Shown: in pieces, positions 22,521-33,406 of the stretch
How the letters are laid out: every line of letters begins with the position of its first letter
Numbering within the stretch: the stretch's first letter is position 1
Assembly: GCA_029718625.1 (NCBI GenBank)
Contig: CM056389.1
Location: 5,826,014 to 5,890,013 of the forward strand
Length of the DNA: 64,000 nucleotides
Direction: 5' to 3'
Source of the DNA: Synaphobranchus kaupii
Taxonomy: Eukaryota; Chordata; Actinopteri; Anguilliformes; Synaphobranchidae
Program-made: the position numbers and the translations under genes
The notes under the pieces: model-generated
What the model saw: the letters and a program-made list of their open reading frames with translations, nothing else
Told to the model about the DNA's origin: nothing
Database searches by the model: none

Positions 22521-24479
22521 TTTTCATCAGTATAGGGGGGTAGATATCTATGGGTCCAAAACCCCTATGCAAAACATGTCATAAAATGAATAAATTAGTT
22601 CTGTCCATTACAAAACAAATACATTTGCTCCTTCTGATGGCTTAAGATAAAAACCATTGATATCACAGTGTTACATACACCTAAATATGTTGCCTAATCA
22701 TTCACTCTTGTACCTCAATAAAACACCACTTGTCCCTGTACTCTACAGTATGTATACTTTTGTCCTGGGATTGCATTTTTCTGTATTTTTTAAATTTTTA
22801 ATATTTTCCTATTCATAATGACTCCAAGGAAGTTTTTACCTTAATCTACCACATATCAGCACAGAGTAAATTGGAATGAGCATTTGTCATGCCCTAAGAG
22901 ACAAGTATACGCCATAGCCTATATTATGTACAATAACATGAACATCAAATAATATTCCACCATCTGCAAAATGCTGCCAAATGTTCTATCTTCAATGAAC
23001 ATCGGTAGCCTACATCAAAAATACATTTAACGATTGCACTACAGTATGTGAAATGCACTCAAAATGCGAAAATAACAATAGGGCTATCAAACATATTGGA
23101 AAGACAGTGCTCGAGTGGAAACACGAACGTACATATGTAGCCAGCGAGACCAACGGTATTTTAGACGCAAAAATACTTACATATCGCAAAAGGGAAACTC
23201 CCCTCCATAATGCGTATTCTATAGAGCTTGCGTAATACTAGACAGTTAAAATGAAAACTGCCGTTACGCTGGGCTGTAGTAAATTGCTCAAAGCACATAA
23301 ACTTGGCATATACCGTTGCTAAGGTTATAATGTACTCTATTGGATAAAAAAGCCGACAATTAAACCAGAATGAACTGTAATAAATGAGACAGGCTTACAG
23401 GGCATGGGGGTATTACGCGGCGACGTTTCAGTTACTGTAATAGCGGTATAAAGTGTTGTATATTTCTCAAACCGATTGTACCAGACAATAAATGACCACT
23501 GAATTTTGAAAGGAACATCTCGATGTGTAAAACCAATGGTAGGATTGTATATTTATTTCATATTTAGTAGCATATATTGCTAGTAGAATACATTGTAGAA
23601 TGAGATAGTACTTTCACAGTTTATTTTGCATTTGAGCAGGGCTTTTCACGGCTTTTCTGGCATACGATCAGGCTATTGTTGGGTTTATCTCGTTGCTATG
23701 ACGTTATTCTAATTTTATATGATGAATAAATATATTTATGAACTCAAACATAGATGCTATTGTCCGCTATGTTACGCATGGGTAGGTATAGACTAGGTGG
23801 GGGGGTTGCTTGATAAATGGACTTGCTACAGGGAAATAGTGACACTTAGAAACTACGTATTCAGCAGAAATCGTCACAAACCGTCTACCAATAAATTTAA
23901 AACACAGTTTGTGATTTCCAATAATAGTTCGGCTGCAGTAGCAACGAATGTCTCAGTTGAGCAAAAAGCTTCCGCCGGCGTCACCTTCTACGCAAAGGAG
24001 TTAAATGGTACAGGGGTCTTCTTCAATTTAAGCCATTACGCATGTGTGTGTGATGTGCACATCTGGGGCCACATGTATAAAACTCTGAGTAAAAGAATGT
24101 GTAAAAGAACGCTCAGGGTGAAAGTTGGAAATCTGCTTTAAAAAAAAGGTTAGCATTTTCTACCTCTGCCTTTTGGTCACGGTGTCGCCATATCACACTG
24201 ACCTCAAACATTGTGTACGTATGGTGTCCAGCGTGTGCAGAGCTATGCAGATTCTCACAGTGCGTGTTATTTTATGCATCTGAATTTCTGTGTGGAAACT
24301 CCCTTACGTGGCTTTCTGAGGGCATTTTTCTGCTCAGCACTGTTTATACATGTGGCCCCTGGGGTTATAAATCTATAAACAGAACAGTGCAAAACAGGCA
24401 AAAACTGGCCCAATTTTGCTTCTACGCAGAGTTTAATGCATGGTCATGCACTGACTGGTGTGTGGGTCTGTTTGTATAG
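22521..24479. other. Intron of gene A, no recognised feature
   Basis: This is the remainder of the 11.6-kb intron up to the acceptor TTTGTATAG at 24479. Short open frames (23053-23235, 23797-24141, 24213-24479) have no domain signature and no splice context. Confidence 0.5.
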
Positions 24480-24654
24480 ATTGTGAGGATTCAGAATGAG
24501 GCGCTGTGGAAGCAGTATCAGATAAAGAAAGAAAGCCTGGACACTAAGTACGGCCACAAGAACAACGAGCGGCGGCTGTTCCACGGCACCCACGCACTGT
24601 CCATCGACGCGATCAACCACCGCGGCTTTAACCGCAGCTACGCTGGTGCTCACG
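24480..24654 (+). CDS. PARP14-like gene A, catalytic-domain exon with HGT motif
   Basis: The acceptor is TCTGTTTGTATAG|ATT and the donor is CACG|GTACGT. The exon holds 58 codons plus one base. It encodes IVRIQNEALWKQYQIKKESL, then GHKNNERRLFHGT, the nicotinamide-pocket His motif (His codon 24582-24584), and GFNRSYAGAH. These match the NAD+-binding half of the PARP14-class ADP-ribosyltransferase fold. The reading frame continues from exon 12707-12840 without a split codon, so the two exons join directly across the 11.6-kb intron. Confidence 0.93.
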
Positions 24655-24736
24655 GTACGTCTCCACTCTCTTCTGCTCTGTGAACAGGCCGCTCTATCCT
24701 GTGTTCTTACCTTGTCCTGTTTTGCTTCTTCTGCAG

Positions 24737-25023
24737 CTGCTGTTTATGGGAAAGGAACCTACTTTGCTGTTGATCCGAAGTACTCAGCCCTTGACACATA
24801 TTCCAAGGCAGACGCACAGGGGCACAAGCACATGTACCTGGCCTTAGTTCTGGTGGGGGAGTTCACCAAAGGAGATGGCACAATGGTGGTACCTCCTGAG
24901 AGGGACCCTGGGAAATCTGCAGATTTGTACGACAGCGTTGTGGACGACACTGCAAACCCAACTACGTTCATCATATTCCATGATGTGCAGGCTTACCCAG
25001 AATACCTCATCAAATTCAAGTGA
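24737..25023 (+). CDS. PARP14-like gene A, terminal exon of catalytic domain
   Basis: The exon follows an 82-bp intron ending CTTCTTCTGCAG and completes the split Ala codon. It ends at TGA 25021-25023 after ...AYPEYLIKFK. It contains YGKGTYFAVDPKYSA with the second triad residue (Tyr codon 24760-24762), HMYLALVLVGEFTKG, PGKSADLYDSVVDD and NPTTFIIFHDVQAYPEYL. The position that is Glu in poly-ADP-ribosylating PARPs and Leu in human PARP14 is Thr here by eye alignment (codon 24964-24966). The enzyme is therefore expected at most to transfer single ADP-ribose units. The domain is full length with no stops. Confidence 0.93.
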
Positions 25024-26582
25024 TTCTCAGGGCACCTCCAAATGTGAGAGATCAGATCAGCCTGTGGAACCCAGTACAGAAATATTACACACAAACCATT
25101 CAGTTCCTTCTGAGAATCAACAGCTTCAGCTGGCCTATAAAGTCATATTCTTTCATCACCCAAAAGCAAGCAAACTGATTTAACGGGAAAGGAAAAGTTA
25201 TGATGATTGAAGTGGGAGGCTCTTGGGGTTTTGCCATTACATCATGTGTGCTTACTTTGTTTCAGTTACTTTATGCATTTTTAATCATATCTAATTATAT
25301 CTCCCAGTAATCATTTAATATTTTTATTTCATATGTATAATCATCCATTTATTTTAAAATACAATGCATGAGTTGTCGATCGCTAATGTTATTTAACGAC
25401 GGCTAAGTCTCAGTGACCGCATGTACTGTTAGCAAGCCAGCTAACGTTAAACTCGTCATATTTCTGAAACGCCCACTCAGTTAGTCCCTCAGTTCGAGAG
25501 AAAAAAACTATTTTTATGACAGCCAGCATGCAAATATCATTGTCCATTTACTTCCCCTTCCTATGACGAAGCACGTTTTGTGTGTGCAGTTCGGGATTGT
25601 AAACCCACCTGGACTCCAGGTAGCTACTAATTGTAGGCATCTGTGATTTTGTAGGCTAAGCCTTAATCCGCTAACGTTAGAGAGATGGATTGTAGATCAG
25701 GTCACCAAAAGCGCAATTTGGTAGATTTTGAGCGGATCTAAGTGGGACCATCAGCTTGCTAGGCAGCAAGTAGGCTATGAATCACAGTCAGTTAGCTAAC
25801 TTTGTCAAAGTAACGTTTTTTCATCAGCAGTAAGGTGCGCGATTTCTTTGTTAACTTAGCTGATGGGAAATTCCGTTTATCAAATTTAACGTCAACTTCA
25901 CTGACGTTAAAGCCATTGCCTTCACCTCTGTTGTAATTCTGTTTCCTAACGTTATCTTTTGCCCTTTACTAAACGGGCTAGCTAGCAAGCTACATGAACG
26001 TGACTGTTATTCAACACCAATAGCTAACGATCACTTCACTCTCATAGCTGATTAGCTAACGTTACTTGAATGCGATAGACCTAAGTATGGATGACATCAT
26101 TAGTTGGCCTTTCGAAATAATATTACGATACGTTATTTGGATATTATCAGGGCTTGACATTAACGGGATAGTTCACTAATTATGAAGAAGTTAAAATGCG
26201 GCAAGACTAAGACTAACTGATTATCTTAATAACCAAAACCAATAAGTAAATTAATAGGCTACAAATTTATTTTGAGATAGCATTATTGTTCTGTGCATCA
26301 CTGCTGCATTTTTCTATATCCACATTTATGATGATGTTATCATGCGAAGATTTTGACTTTTAAATTCTCCATGTTTAAATGTTCAATGTTTAGTGTAAAT
26401 TCGTTTTTGAAGCCTTAATTAGGCTATGTGTTGCGCTCAACGGTTCGAGACACTTAAGAGGCGGTCCTATTTAAATACGCTTTCTAATGTTTAACTCACT
26501 TTGACTAATTTGAGTACCGTCTTAAAATTAGGCCTAATTAGTCCACATTCTTTAACGCATTCAGATTATTGCCTGATCCTTG
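25024..26582. other. 3' flank of gene A
   Basis: This includes the presumed 3' UTR of gene A. No canonical AATAAA hexamer was found in the first few hundred bases after the stop codon. Sequence from about 25370 is the GTTAGC/CTAACG-rich, AT-rich type common between fish genes. No second gene is visible. Confidence 0.45.
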
Positions 26583-26586
26583 TTAA

Positions 26587-27216
26587 AGGGGCAGTCCACC
26601 CTAAAACACATTAGAACCCATTCCCCCACTTACCCGGGGTGTTATCTACCCATCCAGATAGTTTCTGTGTGATTTGAAGATTTTCTTTGCTGCCGCTCAT
26701 TCCAATACAATGAACCTCAACGGGACGAATGTTTGTGGCGCTCAAAGTGCAAAAAAAAACACATTTGAAAAACTCCAAAACATAATGACCTGGTTGCTCA
26801 TGAAACTCCACATGCTTTGTACTGCAGTTTGATTTGGAACTACTTTCTACCGAATTACGCGACTGTGTGTTACTGCACAAGGAGCTGTGCTTGTAGCGGC
26901 GTCTCGATACAATGTCAACAAAGTGCACGTGTTCTGACAGGAAACAGCCGTGCCGTCATCAACAAACCCTGCAGTACAAAGCATGTGGAGTTTTGTGAGC
27001 AACCGGGTCATTATGTTTTGGAGTTTTTCAAATGTGTTTTTTTTGCGTTTTGAGTGCCACAAACATTCCTCCCCTTGAGGTTCATTGTATTAGAGTGAGC
27101 GGCAGCAAACATCTAGAAATATCGTCAAATCTCACAGAAACTATCTGGATGGATGGATAACAGCCCGGGTAAGTGGGGGAAATTGGTTCTAATGTGTTGT
27201 AGGGTGAACTGCCCCT
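26587..27216. mobile_element. Foldback TTAA element (TIR AGGGGCAGTCCACCCT)
   Basis: The ends AGGGGCAGTCCACC and AGGGTGAACTGCCCCT are inverted. TTAA flanks both sides (26583-26586, 27217-27220). The inverted arms are about 230 bp each (CACATTTGAAAAACTCCAAA pairs with TTTGGAGTTTTTCAAATGTG) around a loop of about 130 bp, so the whole element can form a giant hairpin. It has no coding capacity. The TTAA duplication suggests cross-mobilisation by a piggyBac-type transposase. Confidence 0.85.
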
Positions 27217-27384
27217 TTAAACAATCGTACGTTAGTCATCTTTGTCGTTGTCATTTCTTAATCATTAGGCTACATTTTGGTCTTGATTATTCAGCGAATT
27301 AATTGTTTGATTAACTAGGCTACTTAAGCCAAATAAACTGAAACAAGTCTAATGCTGTAGCCTATACCTCGCTTTTTCCAGCGC

Positions 27385-27800
27385 ACCATTACATTACATT
27401 ACATTCATTTAGCAGACGCTTTTATCCAAAGCGACGTACAGTAAGTGCATACAGAGACATCATCAAGATCACTACAGAACAGACAAGACAAAGCACATCC
27501 TTCCCATAATGTAGCAGCTATCCCTAGTAATGAACGTTGACTGTAGTTCACAGTAAGCTGTGGGTAAATCAGCAATACTACACTTCTATTCTAAATACTA
27601 TTATAAACTGTAATAAACAGACAGGAAAACACAGGGAACTAGTAAACACAGGGAACTAATATTCCTAGGTTAGGATATCAGTCAAGGTGGAGTCTGAAGA
27701 GGTGTGTCTTCAGGCCTCGACGGAATGCAGGCAGGGTTGGAGTAGAACGTAGGGGAATGGGAAGTTCATTCCACTACTGAGGAGCTAAGGTGGAAGGCAC
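27385..27800. mobile_element. SINE/LINE-tail type repeat, copy 1
   Basis: It begins with ATTACATTACATTACATTCA, then TTAGCAGACGCTTTTATCCA and AAGCGACGTACAGTAAGTGC. The first approximately 155 bp are present in inverse orientation at 34348-34505. The downstream part (GTGGAGTCTGAAGAGGTGTG, TTCATTCCACTACTGAGGAG) is common interspersed repeat sequence of fish. The (ATGTA)n-type tail indicates a retroposed element. The exact family is not assigned. Confidence 0.7.
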
Positions 27801-28303
27801 CAGCTATCAATAGGCTACATATAGGCTAGAAGTCAGTGCTACACATTTTATGACACAAAGAAAATGCTAGCACAGAAAAACATTAATTGATATTTGTTAT
27901 TCAGTTAATTTGCTTGATAATTCAGAACTATAAATGGAAACAGGCCATGTTGATACTAATATCCGTATAAAGGTAAGGTTATAGGCTACAGAAGGTCAAT
28001 TTTACAGGTACGCCACTGGATCATAATGTAGGCTAGTTGACATGGACATGGTTCCTTACCGAGGGATTCGAGGATGTCAGGGAATGACCGGAGGCCACTG
28101 AGTTGTAGCCTATGATTTGTCCACTCTGTAACCGCATAAGGACAGCTCTCCAGTAGCCTACTGTTTGGTTCATTTTGCCAACATATATTTAGGAAACAAC
28201 ATGTCAATGTAATTTTCTAACATACTTATTGCGCTAGGCATCTCTGGGGCAAGACCTCCAGCGCCCGGCATGCACTAGGTTGACCTAGTCTTGTTTTAAA
28301 ATA
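27801..28303. other. Unassigned intergenic sequence
   Basis: This is AT-rich sequence with no exon or element ends that can be supported. Confidence 0.4.
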
Positions 28304-28634
28304 CAAACCCCAATTCCAAAAAAGTTGGGACAGTATGTAAAATGTGCATAGAAGCAGAAAGCAGTGATTTGTAAATTCTCTTTTACATATATTTAATTGA
28401 AAACCGTACAAAGAAAATATATTTAATGTTTTACCTTATCAACTTTATTGATTTTTGTAAATATACGCCAATTCCGAATTTGATGCTTGCAACACGTTCC
28501 AAAAATGGGACAGCGGCAAAAAAAAAGAGACTAAAACATTAAATATCTTTTCTTTGTACTGTTTTCAATTAAATACATGTAAAATAGAATGCGCATTTTA
28601 CATACTGTCCCAACTTTTTTGGAATTAGGGATAG
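28304..28634. mobile_element. Tc1/mariner-type MITE, complete copy
   Basis: The left end CAAACCCCAATTCCAAAAAA and the opposing right end TTTTTTGGAATTAGGGATAG are inverted. GTTGGGACAGTATGTAAAATG pairs with its complement at about 28600. TA flanks both ends (28302-28303, 28635-28636). The 331-bp element has no coding capacity. A second, truncated copy is at 29123-29320. Confidence 0.8.
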
Positions 28635-28759
28635 TACGTTGAAATACTTTTTCCCTTAAAAAAACCTTATCAACATGTTTGGTAGACCTTGTAGAATAAT
28701 ATAAAATTTACAAAAAAATTGTATGACACGGGACCTTTAACAAAACCTATCCCAGGGAA

Positions 28760-28780
28760 CCCCCCCCCCCCCCCCCCCCC
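28760..28780. repeat. Poly-C tract (21 nt)
   Basis: This is an uninterrupted C run between GGGAA and AACTC. Homopolymers of this length are prone to length error in sequencing and replication. Confidence 0.95.
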
Positions 28781-29122
28781 AACTCAAATCGATAAAAGTT
28801 GCAACGTTTTGTCTCATGACATGGTAGATAATATTATTAGTTTATTCATACACAGTGACTAATTAACTAGTGATTCTCTCCACACTCATCCTTGTTTATG
28901 CACTGGTATTAAGACTTCACTCACATTAAGAAGTTTAGAGAAGCTTCACCGAATGCTGATAAAGCTGATGATTTACTTATGTTATTCTTTTAATTTCCTT
29001 TTCTTCTTTAATAAAGTGGACCTTTTCTCAGCTTCGTGTGGACTTCAATTTATTTGCAGAATTGCAAAGTTAAATATTTCCTTCAATGATTATGATGATG
29101 AGTAAAATGTGTGTTAAATATA

Positions 29123-29320
29123 CAAACTCTAATTCCAAAGAAGTTGGGACAGTATGTAAAATGCACATAAAAGCAGAAAGCAGTGATTTGTAAATTCTCT
29201 TTTACATATATTTAGTTTTAACTTTATAGATTTTTGTAAATATACACTAATCCCGAATTTGATGCCTGCAAGACGTTCCAAAAAAGTTGGGACAGGGGCA
29301 AAAAAACAGACTGGGAAGTT
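29123..29320. mobile_element. Tc1/mariner-type MITE, truncated copy
   Basis: CAAACTCTAATTCCAAAGAA, GTTGGGACAGTATGTAAAAT and GCAGTGATTTGTAAATTCTC match the left part of the element at 28304-28634 in the same orientation. The right half is lost after GTTGGGACAGGGGC. Confidence 0.75.
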
Positions 29321-29339
29321 AAAAAAAAAAACTGGAGGA

Positions 29340-30190
29340 TATCAAGACTCTTGCTATCTTATTTTCAGGTACTCTTACAAGCGATACTATAACCTTTCTG
29401 CATTTGGATGGATCTCTATGGGAATTTGGGGATGGGACTAGATTAAGCTGTAAATTACATGGGAATAGTATGGAACCCATGGCTGGCTAAATGGCTGTAA
29501 ATCATCAAGGGTCTGTGCAGTGGTTGCGCTAGAATAAATCATAATTCGCAATGTGACGAATGGGGTTGAAAATAATCCGTCACCATCTATTTTTACTGGT
29601 CATTAAGTTTGTTTCAATGTTTACTGATTTTATATTGTCTGCGTTGCATTTTTGGATGTATGTTGGTATTACAGCATTTTAGTTCCAACAAATATACAGT
29701 GCATCCGGAAAGTATTCACAGCGCTTCACTTTTTCCACATTTTGTTCTGTTACAGCCTTATTCCAAAATTGATTAAATTCATTTTTTCCCTCAAAATTCT
29801 ACACACAACACCCCATAATGACAATGTGAAAAAAGTTTTTTTGAGATTTTGGCAAATTTATTAAAAATAAAAAACTAAAATTTCTCATTTACATAAGTAT
29901 TCATACCCTTTGCTTTAACATATTTTTAAAGTATCATATTTCATATTTGGTCGCATATCCTTTACATGCTGTTACTTCCTGAAGTCTGTGACCATCAACA
30001 TCAACATCAAAAAACTGTCGATATCTTATTTTCAGGTACTGTTACAAGCGATACTATAACCTCTCTGCATTTGAATGGATCTCTATGGAAATTGGGGGGT
30101 GAGACTAGATTCAGCTGTAAATTACACTGGTACAGTATGGAACACATGGCTGGCTAAATGGCTGTAAGTTATCAAGGGTCTGAGCTATCA
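29340..30190. repeat. Interspersed repeat D, copies 1 and 2
   Basis: GTACTCTTACAAGCGATACT and GGATCTCTATGGGAATTTGG (29370-29460) recur at 30033-30110 and again at 33770-33840. Adjacent GGTCGCATATCCTTTACATG (29949), read on the minus strand, encodes the Tc1 transposase C-terminal motif GHRLQEVTACKGYAT. Repeat D is therefore probably derived from a Tc1 element plus attached sequence. The third copy is 33686-33905. Confidence 0.65.
29697..29915. mobile_element. Tc1-like terminal inverted repeat fragment
   Basis: CAGTGCATCCGGAAAGTATT follows TA, then CACAGCGCTTCACTTTTTCC, GTTACAGCCTTATTCCAAAA and CACACAACACCCCATAATGA. This is one terminal repeat of a common fish Tc1 family. The opposite end is not present nearby. 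Confidence 0.75.
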
Positions 30191-30264
30191 AACGAGCCCC
30201 AAACCATCACTCTGTTGCCAGATATGGAGTAGATGTGGATGGATCACTGCAAGGGTTATTTATC

Positions 30265-30485
30265 CTTGTGGAGATGGGAGAACCTTTCAGAAGATCAACC
30301 ATCCAGGCAGCACTACACCAATCAGGCCTTTATGGTAGAGTGGCCAGACGGAAGCCCCTCCTTAGTAAAAGGCACATCACAGCCCGCTTGGAGTTTGCCA
30401 AAAGGCACCTAGAGGACTCTCAAACCATGAGAATCAAGATTCTCTGGTCTGATGAAACCAAAATTTAACTTTTTGGCCTGAATGT
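30265..30485 (+). pseudogene. Tc1 transposase fragment (linker and start of DDE domain)
   Basis: The plus-strand frame reads EMGEPFRRSTIQAALHQSGL, GRVARRKPLLSKRHITARLE, FAKRHLEDS and KILWSDETKI. This is the second half of the DNA-binding region and the start of the DDE domain of a Tc1 transposase. The first catalytic Asp is in WSDETK. A stop follows immediately (TAA at about 30465) and the rest of the domain is missing. Upstream, 30188-30260 (CCAAACCATCACTCTGTTGC) is repeated at 33020-33090. Confidence 0.85.
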
Positions 30486-31156
30486 CTCGGGTTCATTCCA
30501 ATCACTTACTTACACTCCTTTCCTTTCCTTGCTTCCTTTCATCACTCCTGAGCTCCATCCAACGGAGGATTGTCTGTTGTCTCTGAGCTTGTTTTTTCAC
30601 AGAAAATGGGATGTACTGCTTTATTGGATGCTGTATTTCCGTCATGAAATATATAGAGTAAATTATGCTAAATAATAATAGCCTAAAACATATGAATTGC
30701 TTGGGTAAAAGACAGCAAATGCACATAAATAGACTGAAATGACGTTATTAATTCTCAGTCATACCTTACGAGAATGAGGGGACAAAAGCATTTGAACGCA
30801 AGGCAGCTTGTATGTTAATGTTTGAGCTGTTGCAGTTGAAAACGTGGCGCGATTGTAGAGTCTATTTTGTAGGCTTTCGGAGGCATTCAACTGTATGAAC
30901 ATAGGATAAAACGTGACATATTGCATAGGCTACATACGGCAAAATTTTATATTGTTTTGAAAGCACCAGGGTTAACGTTAAGCATTGAATGTTATGTTTC
31001 CTCTGCAATAGCCTAAAAAACAATCTGAATGATATGGGAAACGAAAGTCTTTTTCTACGGTTTTCTAAACGTTATGTGGAAGTCCCAGAGAACGTTCCCG
31101 GGCATATTGTTATATTGTAACAAGTAACAGACGTTGCAGGAACCTCCCTGAATGTA
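30486..31156. other. Unassigned intergenic sequence
   Basis: No exon or element ends are recognised. The 74-codon minus frame at 30502-30726 has no domain signature. Confidence 0.4.
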
Positions 31157-32432
31157 CAGTTGTGTTAAAAGAAATAGCAGTACAACATCAGTAACCTGAT
31201 GAACCACTGTTATTAGTAGTAGTGATATTTCTGCATGGCAAATAATTTACTTGTAGATGGAGTAGTGTAATAGAAAAACAACAGACCCAACTGTGATGAC
31301 ATGCACGCTGCTTGTTCTGAGTGACTCATTCATTGAAAGGGGCGTGTTCAAAATAATAGCAGTGTGGAGTTTAATTAGAGAATTCATTCATTCTGTGAAA
31401 AAAACAGGTGTCATTAATTGTCCTTTATTTCAGAGGAACAACGTAATTTGATTAAAAAGTTGATTGGAGAGGGGAAAACGTATAAAGAAGTGCAGCACAT
31501 TATAGGATGCTCAGCTAAAATGATCTCAAATGCTTTAAAATGGCAACAAAAACCCGAAACACGCGGAAGAAAACGAGCAACTACTGTTAAAACGGATCAA
31601 AGAATAGTCAGAATGGCAAAGATTGAGCCATTCATCACCTGAATTCAAGCTACAGTACACTGTGAAGACAGTGAAGCATAGTGGCGCAAAAATCATGGTA
31701 TGGGGATGTTTTTCATACTACGGTGTTGGGCCTATTTATCGTATACCAGAGATCATGGATCATTTGAATACATCAAAATACTTGAAGAGATTATGTTGCC
31801 GTATCCCGAAGAGGAAACGCCCCTGAAATGGGTGTTTCAACAAGACAACGACCCCAAACATACGAGTAAGCGAGCAACATCTTGGTTCCAGACAAAAAGG
31901 ATTGAAGTAATGGAGTGGCCAGCTCAATCCCCTGACCTCAACCCCATTGAAAACGTGTGGGGTGACATTAAAAATGCAGTTTCTGAAGCAAAACCCAAAA
32001 ATTCACAGGAACTGTGGAATGTAGTTCGTTCATCCTGGGCTGAAATACCTGTTTCTAGGTGCCAGAAGTTGGTTGACTCGATGCAACGCAGATGCGCAGC
32101 AGTTATCAAAAACAATGGTTATGCAACTAAATATTAGTTCAGTAATTTAAAGTGAAGTTAAATCTTGAAAAATTTCTTCAGTTTATACAGTAAGTGTTTG
32201 AGTTTGAAGAGAAAAATGTCGACACTGCTATTTTTTTGAACAGATTAATATTCCTTTTCTTTGCTTCCTGTAAAAGAATAACGCAGACTTGATAAAAATT
32301 GTTAATGCTTTGATTTGAAATTGGATGTGTAATGTTTCCACTACATTTGAAATATGGAACTAAAAGCTATTAAAAAATATTTGCACTTTATTGACTTTTT
32401 TTAATGCACTGTTATTTATTTGAACACAACTG
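31157..32432 (+). mobile_element. Tc1-like transposon with degenerate ends
   Basis: The left end CAGTTGTGTTAAAAGAAATA follows TA. The right end ...TATTTGAACACAACTG is its diverged complement. CAAAATAATAGCAGTG and ACTGTTATTTATTT are the subterminal matches. The 3' TA is mutated to GA. The interior holds a deleted transposase (31418-32137). It is about 1.28 kb, shorter than the roughly 1.6 kb typical of the family. Confidence 0.85.
31418..32137 (+). pseudogene. Tc1 transposase, internally deleted and frameshifted
   Basis: The N-terminal helix-turn-helix part is readable (SEEQRNLIKKLIGEGKTYKE, VQHIIGCSAKMISNAL, RGRKRATT). After about 31625 the sequence jumps into the middle of the DDE domain (KHSGAKIMVWGCFSYYGVGP). 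The segment carrying the first catalytic Asp is therefore deleted. A frame change occurs near 31800. The C-terminal part then reads WVFQQDNDPKHTSK (second Asp), SPDLNPIENVWGDIK (third acidic residue, Glu) and ends at AAVIKNNGYATKY, stop at 32135. No ATG precedes the N-terminal part in frame. It is inactive. Confidence 0.88.
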
Positions 32433-33073
32433 GACCATGAATGTTATGAGCACAACGTCATGTCATACAACCGGATGTCCCTGAAATTCTAATTAAATGT
32501 CATATTGTAACCAGTGACCTTCCTAGGGATTTAATAACATCCTAGTAATGTTTTTAGGACATCCCTAGGGAAAGTCACATCATAACTTTGTGGGGACTAA
32601 AATGGGACGTCCAGTTTGCTGGGATGTTTTCTGCCTGTGGTAGAATTTAAAAAATAAAAATAAATAAATAAACCCGGCGCCTATGGTGCAGAACATGTTT
32701 ATTACAAAAAAACATTTTAATTCCATGCCCTTTCTGTAACGTTAGCTACAAAAATGGCTACATTTGTGACGTGACAGAGAGATGCGACTCTATGCTAGAA
32801 TTAACTACGAATTAACGGGAAGGGAGGAGCGCCAATCACAATGACAGGACCACAGCAAGGCAGAGCGAGCACTATAATAGACATGCAGTCTTTTTAGGCT
32901 AGTATAATGTATACCGCGTTTGCAGCAATATTTTTTCATCTGTCAAAATGATGGATGGCATTTGGATTTTTCTGTCAAAACTTCTAAAAATCGGTAAATG
33001 CAACCTCCGGGTCTGCGGTATCAAACAAGCCTCAAACCATCACTCTGCTGCCAGATATGCAGTAGATATGCAT
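32433..33073. other. Unassigned sequence with repeat fragments
   Basis: The region around 32510-32640 (CCTTCCTAGGGATTTAATAA, GACATCCCTAGGGAAAGTCA) is self-complementary and looks transposon-derived. 33020-33090 repeats 30188-30260. No exon is supported. Confidence 0.4.
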
Positions 33074-33168
33074 GGATCACTTGAAGGGTTGTTTCTCCTG
33101 ATGCATTTTTCCATAGAGTTCAATAGGAAAATAAATCAGGAGAAACAACCCTTAAAGTGATCCATCTA
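33074..33168. repeat. Perfect-stem inverted repeat (hairpin)
   Basis: GGATCACTTGAAGGGTTGTT followed by TCTCCTGAT pairs with ATCAGGAGA and AACAACCCTTAAAGTGATCC. The arms are about 30 bp with one mismatch, around a loop of about 35 bp. The left arm belongs to the repeat shared with 30188-30260, so the right arm appears to be an inverted copy of it. Confidence 0.75.
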
Positions 33169-33196
33169 TGGCAAGCCGTTTTAACATTCATTCCTC

Positions 33197-33404
33197 AAGA
33201 CTTACTAGTAACTATTCTAAAGTTACTAGTACTTATTTTTTAGTTACTAGTCACTAATCCAATAGTGACTAGTATCTATTTTCAGTTTTACTAGTAACTA
33301 TTCATTAGATACTAGTACTTATTCTTTAGTTACTAGTAACTATTCCAATAGTTCCTAGTAACTATTTTAGTTTTACTAGTAACTATTCATTAGATACCAG
33401 TACC
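33197..33404. repeat. Degenerate array of ACTAGTAACTATT motifs
   Basis: About 14 irregularly spaced copies of TTACTAGTAACTATT-like words occur (ACTAGTACTTATT, GACTAGTATCTATT). Many are locally palindromic around CTAG. The array ends where a Sleeping Beauty-type inverted repeat starts. The same word also occurs inside that inverted repeat at about 33638. Confidence 0.85.
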
Positions 33405-33406
33405 TA

